From: Climacteris rufus
Lineage: Eukaryota; Chordata; Aves; Passeriformes; Climacteridae
Reading direction: 5' to 3'
DNA length: 64,000 nucleotides
Assembly (NCBI GenBank): GCA_013398175.1
Contig: VZRZ01001926.1
Location: 282,598 to 346,597 of the forward strand
In this document: piece after piece, positions 13,284 through 23,826 of the stretch
How positions within the stretch are numbered: position 1 is the first letter of the stretch
How the letters are laid out: each line of letters opens with the position of its first letter
The notes under the pieces: generated by a model
Database searches by the model: none
The model's input: the letters and a program-made list of their open reading frames with translations, nothing else
Told to the model about the DNA's origin: nothing
Translations under genes and position numbers: made by a program

Positions 13284-16200
13284 GCTGGCTGGGGTTAAAT
13301 CTGGGTAATAGGAAGAATAAGCGTCATCAAATGATTATCTTATTATTACTTAACATGTAGATTGCTTATAGGACCTTATAACACAAACCTCATCCCTTAA
13401 GAAATGCCAAGCGTGCAAACCATGGATGATTTCTAGCACAGGAACCCTAGGGAATTTCACAGCAACATGGAGGCTACCCAGGCAGAGGAGGATGAGGTGC
13501 TAGCAGTCTCCTAGCTGGTTTCTTATTTCCTTTCTGTGCCTTTGCACACTCAGAGAAAATACTTATAACCTGATTATTCCAGGGACAGATATGAGGGTAA
13601 CATGGCCTTACGTTTTCTTGGCCCCTACATACCCAGCCTACATAGACAGCCTTGAATTTAGACAGAATGGTATACACCATGCAAAGCAAATGAAGCACAG
13701 TAGGATCAATTTTAAAACAATAATCTCTCTTTATCAGTATGTCTACAGGTGAGGAGATAAATCCAAGGTTTGGGTTTTAGGCTACTTTGGGGAAGGGATG
13801 GAAAAGGCAGGTTGTGAACACATCTGGTTTTGCCTGCTCTCTCAGTAAAGGAGGAATACGGGTAAGGATAGTTGGTTACAGCCAAGCTCCTCTTAAAATG
13901 GCAGCAGGTCACACTCATGATACTTTACAAAGAGGGCAAGATCTGGTGCTAGATGTAAATGGGGAGAGCAGTATGTGGGAAGCAACTCAATTGACAGGAA
14001 AGGACCCAAAAGGTCATCAGATAGGGTTCAAAGTCTGTTTAACCATGCACAGCTGAGCTGGGAAAGAGCCTAATAAAGCATGAGGTACGTGAGGCACCGA
14101 TTTCCGCATCAAATCACACTGTCTGGGCTAAAACACTGGAAAAGCAAAGACCCACCTCACAGCAGCTGTGTTGTTAATGGGTGCATCCCCTCACTCCTCC
14201 CACCATCAATTGGCAGGCACATGTGGGCTCTCAGCCCCCCACCACTCCGCTTCACATCCCCCCATCTCCATCCCCCAGGGCAGAGGGAAGGAGAGAGCAG
14301 GCACAGACAGCTGTGGCCAAAGTGATAAGAAAAGATGGGGATTTGTAACCAGATCTCTGATCCCCGAAGGGGTTGAATGCATTTTCCTCTGTGTGTTTTG
14401 CCACCTGCCCAGACAGGCTTGCAGCCTGCATACTCCTTGCAGGCTGTGCTGGAGGGAAACACTCTGAACGGGTGCTTGCCAAGAGCACTGGAGGGATGGA
14501 AGAAGTCAGGCAGGCTGCAAAGCATCTGGGCTCATGAGAAGGCTCATCATTGTCTTTTGGGTATCTTAGTGTATGGAGAAAAAACAAAGCAGAAGATGGG
14601 CAGGAAGAGGTGGTAGTGCTCAAAGTCCCATGGCAGCAGCAGTAATTGTACCTACAAAGTGCCGAGACACCATCCTCTCCTGTCCTCGGGAACGCAAGCA
14701 CAGGGCACAGGTCAAGAAGAAACTACTATGCCTAAATCCCACCAAACTGTCTCACCAGTCCTGCTGGCTGAGAAGCTACAAGGCATTTTTCATCCACTGG
14801 AAGGGATTATTTAAAACATAAAATACCTGACATGCTCCAGGCTTGGGAGAACAGAAAGCATTTGTCTAAATTTATTTCAGGGAAAATAATATATATCCTA
14901 CACAGTTATATGTGAATGCAGAAGCTTTTAACATATAAAAACATACAAACAAACCATACAAGAGCAGTTCAAAGATTTCTCATTTACTTACAAACAGAAA
15001 GACATAACAGCAAAAATCTAAGGGATGCAGAGTTTCAGAAAGGGACACTTTAAACCTTTACCCTAGTCCTGAAATACGTCAGCCCACATTCATCTAAAAG
15101 TTCGAGAAAGAAAGTACTAATTTGAAAACTTCCATGAAACAACCCTACCTGTGTTCACAAATATCTTGAATTAGCTCTTTGTTAAATCAAGTGAATCTTT
15201 CCTGTTAGACCAATATTATGGGTCAGACAGGAATTATCCACCTTTTTGTTTTACAGAACGGGCTATTTGTCAAATACTGTTTCATTTAGCAGGCTTAATT
15301 TTATTTCATCATATGATTTTGTCTTTTAAGATTGGTTCAAATAAACCTCAGGTAACCTAGATTTTTTTAAAAATAAAATAGTAATTATTTAAACTGTAGA
15401 AATTAATTTTGTTTTTTTTTTCTGCAGTTCCATATACGCTTTTGGACCCCCGTGCATGATTTACGTGCATGCACAACTTGAGTGTTCCCCTGTCTTTGCA
15501 ACTTGAGCTGCTGCATTCAGTCACCTGATAGGCTTTTAGAGACCAGAACAAAGAGACCAGGGTGAGCAATGTTTTTTTGTAGACCACTCCCAGCAATGAC
15601 ACTGCACCTTGGAGAAAGGAGAGACTTAGCAGGGGAATGTTTTCTGCCCTAAATTGCTTCTATTTTATATCCTGCTCTGCACTGAAATCTCTTGCTTCTT
15701 CTCCTTCCCCAGGGTGCCTGGTATTGTGGGATGAGTGTTTGCAATGTGGCTACAGTCTAGGGTACCAGGCAGCTTTGATCCTATGTAGCCCAAAGGAGAA
15801 AACCTAGTAACTAGTAAAATCCTTCTGGAGCACAAACTCTTTTATGAAGATTAGATATGTTTACATGACTCATTGCCTCCCCATCTCTTTTCAAATCTGA
15901 TCTGGAAACACCTATTTCTGCTATTACCTGTACCTCTTAATTTCTTGCTCACTCAGATATTATTTACTGTAATGTTTTACAACTGCATTGTTGGACAGTA
16001 CAGAAATTGTAATTGTAGTTTGCACAGAAGATTATAAATAAAATAAATTAGAAATATATATGTTACCCTAGGGAACTATATTAAAGACGAGCACATGAAA
16101 TACAGTCCCAAACATACTACACTGCAAAGTCTCTTGCTTGATCCTTGTAAGGAGCAACATCTTGGTCTCTGGAGTATATGTGGACTTAGTGAGCAGGTCA

Positions 16201-17787
16201 GGGGTGTGCAAAAGGCTGGGCCTAGGCTTGAGAGGTAACACCAACTGTAACCTTGCTGCAGGTAGAAGGATCTTGTTCTGGTTTTCCTCCAGAAGGACAC
16301 CATTGGGACCAAACTTTCCATTCTTCCTTATGTAGGACTTCATACAGCTAAGCATGAAGGGTGTGCTATACAATTGAAGAGCAGCTGAATTAGGCTTTCA
16401 GCAAGCAGAGGTGAAATATTAATAGGAAAAAAAGTAATTTTTAATTAAAGAGAAAGGTGTCATGGCTAAATAACCAGATACTCTGCTTTCCTGAGGGTTA
16501 TACTTCATGAATATTTGAGTCTCGTAATAACTCAGGGGCAATGTGTATGAAACATCTATAAACATTAATTATATGCCAGAAACCATATCTTCAGCCTACA
16601 GAAGTTCAGATATAACTAACACTGATACCTAGCAACAACTTCCAATAGCCTAACATTAGATAATTAAAGGGTTTCTTTCCTTGTGATACCCATTCACTTC
16701 ATGATCCTTCTAAAGAGACTGACTCATAACAACAGTTTTTGAGACAGGGAGAGGCTACCCCATTACAAGGCCAGGGTACAGAGCCAGGAAGAAATCAAAA
16801 GGGTGGTGGTGGAGGGAGAGCTGAAGGCAGGACACAGCTAAAACCTGCCACCAACTTTTCCAACTGATGACAAAACATGCCGAGCTTGCAGAGCCTCAAG
16901 GGACTGGCAGAATGTGCTGCCCCATGTATGCATTAGCTAATTCAGACAGTGTAACTTGGCACACCTCTGCTGCCTTCAGCAGTGTTCCATCAGCCTACAC
17001 CCACTGAGACTGGACCTATCTCTAAATAGTATTTATTTCACTCATCTTGTAACAAAATACTGTAAAGTGCATTGCTGGAACAAAATCTGCCCCAGCAGGA
17101 CACTGGAGTGGAAAACCTTAGATTTCTTTCTGTCTCTCTGATAACTACTCTCACTCACAAACGTGGTAACATACACCAGCAAAATGCTTTTTGCGTACCT
17201 GTGCATTTGTCTGAAGGACAGAAACGTTTTGCAATTCATTTCTATTGCTACTATTCATTATGCTATTCAATTACATTAAGTGCCCTAATTACTTATTTAC
17301 AAAGGGTTAGTAACTCTGTACTTTTTACCTGACCTATATACTAAGCCTGAGGCAAAAAACACCGTTCTGCCTTCATCTCTTGCTAGTAGTGGTTTTCAAT
17401 AACCCTTTGTTTCCCACAAAAGATCGGGTCAGCAAAGTTTTAGAGGCAAGCGTGAATTTCAGTTGACGTTGAGCTCAGACCTGTGCAAGCCTGGAAGGCT
17501 GGAACTTTCCTGTACTAATCTCACTGTAGTCTGTACATTTCTGCTGGTGAAGACAGGGAACCCTAGCCTTTTTCCAGCAATGCCATGTGTAGACTGGGGA
17601 ATGTGACCTCCTCAAGATGTCCACAGAGGACAATAGGCTGTGAAGGATGCTGTGAGCCAGGGCAACTGTTGATACAAGCCTGTCTGTGGTACCAGCTCTG
17701 GGGCACTGGAGACTCCAGCAGCCCTCTGTACTGGCAGCCTGCCTCACAGCCTCCCCTGTCCTCCTGTTTCTATTCCCTCTATGGTTT
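13284..17787. other. Unannotated unique sequence
   Basis: 4.5 kb between LTR copy A and a CR1. The 14.0-14.8 kb part is GC-richer with several overlapping open frames (up to 149 codons, minus) but no recognisable domain or splice structure. The rest is AT-rich. It is not retroviral interior, so the two LTR-like copies do not bound a provirus. Confidence 0.5.
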
Positions 17788-18431
17788 ACAGAATCACAGA
17801 ATGAGTAAGGTAGGAAGGGACCACACTGGGTCATTTAGTCCAACCTCCCTGCTCAAGTAGGATCATCCCAGAGCACAAGACACAGGACTGTGTCCAGACG
17901 GTTCTTGAGTATATTCAGTGAGGGAGATTCCACAGCCTCTTTGGGCAATCTGTTCCAGTGCATGGTCACTTGCACAGTAAATTCTTACTCATAAATAGGT
18001 GGAACTTCCTGTGCATCAACTTCTGCCAGTTGCCTCTTGTCCTATTTCTTGACACCACCAACATTCTCTTGGCACCCTCACTGCAGATAATTAGAGACAT
18101 TGATGAGGTCCCATCTCGATTGTCTCTTCTTAAGGCTGAACAGGCCCAACTCTCTCAGCCTTTAATGATAAGAGAGATGCTCCAGACCTTTGACTAACAT
18201 AGTAGCTCTCTGCTGGACCTGCTTCAGTCTCTCTTGGTGGCAATCAAGTTTTTCCTGCCTGTCCAAGAACATCGAGTGCAAACAACTCCTTTACCACAAC
18301 TTGTTTTGGATTCAAAGTTAATCTATCTCAAGTTGGACTTTCTTCTCTGGCTAATATGTCCGATATTTTTTCATGTTTTTTAGTCTACTGTACAACTCTC
18401 ACTGTCCTCTTGGCTCTATTCAAGTAAGGTA

Positions 18432-18487
18432 CTCTCTTTTTGAGATTAGATGTCCAAATCTCTCTTTTTGAGATTAGGTGTCCAAAT
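18432..18487. repeat. 28-bp direct tandem duplication inside CR1
   Basis: Two adjacent 28-bp units (18432-18459 and 18460-18487) start CTCTCTTTTTGAGATTAG and differ at one position (A/G). Confidence 0.93.
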
Positions 18488-18670
18488 TTGGGCCCAGTAG
18501 TTCAAGGAAATTTTTTCTTTGTGAAGCAGAAGATGTGTACCATGTGTCCTTGCCTCCTTACAGTCCTGTTCAGGTACTGTAGGCAGGTGAGCTGTCACAT
18601 AATGCTGTGTCTGTGAACTACCATCTATTTCCATTTAAATCTGTATTTTCACCCACTGTTGTTTGTGCAG

Positions 18671-18763
18671 CTGGTTTATTCCTTATGTATCATACCTTAG
18701 ATTCACCCCTGTTGAAGCTGGTTTATTCCTTATGTATCATACCTTAGATTCACCCCTGTTGAG
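18671..18763. repeat. 47-bp direct tandem duplication inside CR1
   Basis: The unit starting CTGGTTTATTCCTTATG at 18671 is repeated from 18718 with no difference over at least 45 bp. The identity is much higher than the age of the host CR1, so the duplication is a later event, or an assembly error. Confidence 0.95.
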
Positions 18764-18925
18764 TTATATCCTAATTTTTTCAGTCCATATCTTTACTGTC
18801 AACATTATGTGGAATGTTAATCCAGACTTTCATCCTCCTTGCAGCATCACTGATAACTGTGATCCCTACTCCAATATTCAGGTAATCAGTGAATTACTGA
18901 ATAATCCCAGTGCTCAGAGCTGCTG

Positions 18926-20379
18926 AAGAGGTAGCTTGCCACTACTCTGTGTTCCCAAATCCACCCAGCAGCAAGGACGAGCTTCTGTTACCAATACACA
19001 TAGAGTGCTCATCCAAATGGGAAGCATCTATATGGCTTGATCATGGTTCTCCTTTCTTTCAGTAAGTGGCCTTAAACAGTCTCTCCTGGAGCTGGTCCTG
19101 GATCCCCAGCCTCCCTGGCTACCTTACAAGCAACAGCCCTACTCCAGCTCCTGGTATTCAGAGCTTCTCATGCACAGATACTCAAACACGAACAAGTCCC
19201 AAAGAAAACACATTGTGGCCTCCCCAGATGGCAGGATCCTAGTTTGGCAGGTGATCCTTTGGCAATGATATGACCTCCCACAATTGGCACTGAGAGCACA
19301 TGCATGTACATGCATGCAGAATAGAGCCAATCAACTCTGAAAAGTGTTGCCATTCCTGTTCACATACATCTGTCCCCTTTTATCTCTTATTCCCTACTTT
19401 CCTACATTGTCCTTTCTCAATCATCCTTGATCCCTGGTTCTTCCCCAATCATAAGGTTTGCACATCCCCACAGGGACCCTATTAACATCCTAGAGAAGCT
19501 GTTGTACAGTGTCTAGGTGCCATATCCCAGCATTCCAACAGCTCCAGGCAGTGATTCCTAAAGGCTCTGGAGCTCTACAGGGATCATCTCTCACCTACTC
19601 AAAAAGTCTCACCTCGCACCCTGGGTCCATCACTTGCCAGATGCTTTTATGATTGTCATTTCATCCACTCCACAGTGGACCACGATTTTAGCTTGCCAAT
19701 GACACCTACTAGGTGACACAGGAGATAAAATATGCACTGAAAGATGCTTCTGAAAGGAAAATGATACAGATACATTCCTCAGATCAAAGAAAGAAAAACT
19801 GTGTTTAAGATTCAACTAGTAAAAATAGGAAAGGTTTCTCCCTGTTTCTCCCTCTTTTCTGGCCTTTCTCCAGAGCTGGCTGGAGAGCACCCAACCTTGG
19901 TAGAACACAAGAACCCCTACAAACAACCTTTTCCAGGGGCTCTAAACTTCTCTTTCATACACCTGTGCCTTTTTCTTCCTCCTTGTTCCTGAGATAGTGC
20001 TGCCACCCTCTAATCAAAACATTGTTTAGCTCCTCAGAGACACAAACAAGGTTTTACAAGGCCAAGCATTGTCTTGTGGACTTGTTCAGTTAATCAGCTA
20101 CTCCTTAGTTAAAGAAGAGAGCACATCCTGACACCCAAAGCATTCATCTCTCCAAATGTGGTGCTCCTCCCCACTTGCAACTAAAATTTGAAACTAGTCC
20201 ACATGTCCACTAATGCACTCGAACTTCAGTATCCATATGGGACAGATGTATATAGCCCAATGCTGGCTTGTAGCCATCCAGAGTGGTTGTTAGACACCCA
20301 GCAGCATGAATTTACCCTCCACAGCAGCTTTCTCCGCACCATAGCTAAAATGTCCACAAGGCTCAAAGAGCTGGAAATC
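18926..20379. other. Unannotated unique sequence
   Basis: No recognisable gene, repeat family or RNA gene. Open frames are about 60 codons. Confidence 0.5.
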
Positions 20380-20386
20380 CCCTTCT

Positions 20387-20971
20387 AAAAGTGCTTAAGC
20401 CGGATGCTCTCGAGGTAGCGACAGTGCCTTTATGGGTGTGGAATCCCTGCCAGGATGAGTTATATAACTCTCCCAAAGGACAGAGTCCTAACTACTGCAG
20501 ACAACTTGTTTCTGCTGGCTCCTCTAGGATGAGAGTTTCCCCAGGCATGGTGTGCTAGCGCTGATGAGAATAAAAGGCTACACAGAGGGCTCTTCCCTGG
20601 GATAACAGCCATTTATTGTGAGTGCAGTGTTGCTTCTGAGGGTCCAGAGGTATCCAGATGGCTGAGTAACCCAGAAGAAAGAGCCCAGAAGAAGCCCTGC
20701 AGGGCACTTTTAAAGGGAGATGGGCTCAGAAAACACCCAATGGGGAATGGCATAGTTCAAAGTGACCAGTGGAGAAGAGCTTTCCAGGACATAGCCATAT
20801 ATGGCATCTGAGATATGGGTACAGATAACACAAGGGAAATATGGGATTTTACTACAGCTCAGGCAGACGGTTCAGATATTGGAGGAAGAGGGCCGAGGGC
20901 TTTACCTTGGCTTTCTTCCCACCAAAACCTGAAGCTCAAAAGCAGCAGCTTCTGCCAAGTGCGCTGCTACA
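20387..20971 (-). mobile_element. LTR-like element, copy B (minus strand, solo)
   Basis: This 585-bp element is the partner of copy A and alignable over its full length. It has the same minus-strand TGTAGCAGC start, TATA-like CTTTAAAAG (20715-20707) and AATAAA (20617-20612). A perfect 7-bp target-site duplication, cccttct, flanks it (20380-20386 and 20972-20978). Different flanking 7-mers at A and B show two separate insertions, not a segmental duplication. Just outside the minus-strand 5' end the sequence is purine-rich, but this belongs to the duplicated target and not to a retroviral polypurine tract. No internal retroviral sequence adjoins it. Confidence 0.8.
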
Positions 20972-20978
20972 CCCTTCT

Positions 20979-22450
20979 TGCTTCTTCACTGGGTAAAACT
21001 TGGAGGACAGAGCAGAAAGTGCTGGAGGGGAGGAACTGGAGGCATCAGAAAGATCATCCTCACACACATGGCGAGACCGCTGTCTGCAGTTCTCACATCC
21101 GCTGTAAATATTTCTCTAAACAGAAAATCAGTTTATTTCCACAAGATTAGGTGGTTTTGATGACATTACCCAGCATGTGGCAGGTGAACTGAGAGTACAA
21201 ATACTCCTGTGATGTGTTTGTAACATTCCTTAGGAGAATAGCACATGTTATTGGAAGGGTAGAAGTGAGAATGTGGGAAAAAATGACATGAAGTGTGACA
21301 TCTGACCATCACAAGAATATTAAGACGTGTTAGAAATTACAGTGTTAATTTTAACATAAATTTACTGAAACTGCCATTATTTCATTTTGTGATTTTGTGT
21401 TGCAAAGAGGATTTGATAGGCAAAAGAATTACTTAGAGAGGTATTTACACCCTGTAAACAGAATGAAGCAAATTAAGACCTATCCAAAGGGTAACATATT
21501 TAAATGAGAAGATAACTTCTTCATTATCCTTCTATGCATACCAAAGGGAATATCACCACCTAGCAAAATCCTTTAAACCACATACATTTTACAGGTTGAA
21601 AATAAATCCATGCAAATGAACACAGTGGCATACACCTAAATGTATCATATAACCAGCTTAGTATAAAAATAAGCTGGTTGTATTAATATTTAAAATTCAT
21701 ATTAAAATATTAATTTTAATTCATATGTGACTCTACAGAAAATGCTAATTTGAGAAATGTCTGATACCAGATTACAACATACTTATAAGGTCTTTGCTTC
21801 AACAAGCACTGGAGCCATGGAAAATTCAGAGCAAACTGACAACACATTTGACTTATTTTTCAGAAATCTCTAGAACTCTGTCAGCTTGTTACAATTAATT
21901 CCAAATGAAGAAAGAGATTAATATGGTGTGTGAGGAAAGAATTGTATTCCATCTCTGACTACCTTGCAACAGGAGAGAGAGACTATTTCATATATCCGTT
22001 TGAGATATCTTAGTTTCATTCCTCTGTTGTGACAGGGCAGCAGAAAAAAAGTACCTTAGGGTGCTGGCTTGGCTTGTTTTATAGCACCAGCGAAGTGAAA
22101 AATGAAATTAGAAATGTTTGTGCCTTCTTATCATCAACAGTGACAGCTTATGGAAAATAGGAGCAACTTCTCCTAAATCTGTACACTCTTACTACATTGT
22201 GTTGGTAGGCTCACATATGTTTCAGTGTTCACTTGTGCTGCATGAAACACTCTTGCATCTTTGAATAATTTAGAAAAAACACACAGACACGCTTGACTCT
22301 TCTCTGTAATTACTCAGTGCTGAGGTTATTCCTTCCAGAAATCTCAAAAATATTGGCAATGCATACTGGAATTTCAGGTTAGGTAGAAATATTTAAATAA
22401 AGGAATTAGCCCAAAGAATTTCTCATTTTTGCTTTATACCCCATATAGAT
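20979..22450. other. Unannotated AT-rich sequence with a perfect hairpin
   Basis: No gene is seen. It contains an octamer (ATGCAAAT, 21610-21617) and a perfect 10-bp inverted repeat (21651-21660 and 21670-21679, 9-nt loop). These are followed by a TAAT/ATTA-dense stretch to about 21730. It could be a conserved non-coding element, but this is untested. Confidence 0.4.
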
Positions 22451-22486
22451 GTTAAGGGTTAGGGTTGGGGTTAGGATTAGGGTTAA
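22451..22486 (+). repeat. Short degenerate telomere-like (TTAGGG)n array
   Basis: About six units of GGGTTA with GGGGTTA and GGATTA variants. This is an interstitial telomeric repeat of the short kind found scattered in vertebrate genomes, often attributed to telomerase-mediated repair of a break. Confidence 0.88.
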
Positions 22487-23794
22487 CCTGGATCCTTTGT
22501 TGGTGGAGAACACCCTGTATATGTACAATAAAGCAGTCCACAAATTAGCTGACTTCACTGGAACTCAGATAGCAAATCACTGCAGACACAGACAGTATAA
22601 CAGAGATCATCAAGAAATGGAAGAAACAGAAGTAAAACTCTTTTCCAGCTTCTCCGCCATAAGCAACCACTTTCCTCAGAGCAGGTAGGTATCTCAGCCT
22701 TTTCTGGTCTTGTTCTACATGAGGGGAACCAGACCGCAAGCACAGCAGGGAGAGTTTCTGGGCTGGTGGAGCCCTGGGATTTATCTCAGGACAAGCTGGG
22801 CCACAAGGAACTTCAGGGCATTGCTTCTGCCTCTCTGGAGTCTCCTAAACTCTAATGGTACAGACTGTGCTTCATGTACTGTGCCACTACTCTGGGGAGA
22901 ATCTCTATTTATTATGTCCAGCCTCACATTCAAAAAATATTATTATTATTATTATTTTGTTGGCTGTCTCCAGGGCAGGAAGTGCCTCCAGGAGCAGATG
23001 GTAAGGGGGTAGCAGCTTTCTGAAAAACAAAGGTGATGGTTTTGCACGACTGAAATGCTTAGGGAGATTTCTAGCCTGCACCTCACTCAAAAGTGCAAAT
23101 TATTCCAAATGCTGAACTGGAGTCTTGTGAGCAAAGTGAACCCAGAGAGATGCAGGTGACAGCCCCTGGCCCCTGCCTGAATGGGGCAAACAGAACAAGC
23201 CTGTGGCTTCCATCAGCCCTCTGCACTGAGACTATTTGAGGAAATTCATCCCTGTTGGGCAATTGTGCACAATTAGCTCAGAATCTCTCGAATTTGATCT
23301 TGGAATTGATTCCCAGTAGGTCCCACCACTCACTGGTGCTGGGCAGTGCAGGCAGAGGGAGTCCTGCAAAGGGTGCATGTGCAGGGGTCTCTCCATACAT
23401 ATTCAACCCCTCCTGTCCATTCCTGCACACACCTTGCTAAGAATTGTGTACTTGTAGGATCAACTCTGCTGCAGGTTGAGCAACACAAGGGATTGAAACA
23501 TTTTGTTTCCATTCTAGGACAGTAACAAATTGAGATGGCCTGTTGGTCACCAACTGTGCTGAAGGAGCCACTCACTTCTGAACAGCTCAACAAGAATGCT
23601 CCAAAACTCGTCTTGACACTCTCATCGCTACACTTCCTTGGAAGTTCCTTGTTTCCCCAGACAAACTCCATCCCGACTTGGCCATTCTGTGGAACAATTC
23701 CCGCCCCTGATCTGCCCCACCTCCTACATGGACATCACCACTCCCACCAGCTAAGATAGTTGAGGGTCTTTGGCACCTTTCTCCACCCAACCAG
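22487..23794. other. Unannotated unique sequence
   Basis: No recognisable gene. A short (ATT)n run lies at 22938-22957. From about 23.1 kb the sequence is GC-richer, with opposite-strand overlapping frames but no domain. Confidence 0.5.
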
Positions 23795-23826
23795 CCCTGT
23801 CCCTGTCCCTGTCCCTGTCCCTGCCC
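23795..23826. repeat. (CCCTGT)n hexamer repeat
   Basis: Five CCCTGT units in a row, ending in a CCCTGCCCTG variant. Read on the minus strand it gives a spurious Gly-Gln repeat. Confidence 0.95.

Larger units (their letters stand above)
17788..18925 (-). mobile_element. CR1 LINE, 1.1-kb 3' fragment (antisense)
   Basis: The plus strand begins with the reverse complement of the CR1 3' terminus (ACAGAATCACAGAATGAG). It continues through antisense CR1 blocks: 'AGTCCAACCTCCCTGCTCAAG', 'CTCTTTGGGCAATCTGTTCCAGTGC', 'GGCTGAACAGGCCCAACTCTCTCAGCC' and 'GGGCCCAGTAG'. Beyond 18670 it resembles the antisense ORF2 segment 'GGTTATTCC ... TTGTTGA', and around 18880 'ATTCAGGTAATCAGTGAA'. Similarity fades 3' of about 18.9 kb. 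The copy is old and interrupted, and it carries two tandem duplications (separate entries). It is non-coding. Confidence 0.83.

Noticed and set aside
12689..20971. A provirus bounded by the two minus-strand LTR-like copies
   Set aside because: The 7 kb between them is unique sequence plus an old CR1, there is no retroviral interior, primer-binding site or polypurine tract, and each copy has its own distinct target duplication.
20972..20990. Polypurine tract (on the minus strand) next to LTR copy B
   Set aside because: The pyrimidine-rich plus-strand sequence is explained by the cccttct target duplication, which is also present on the other side of the element.
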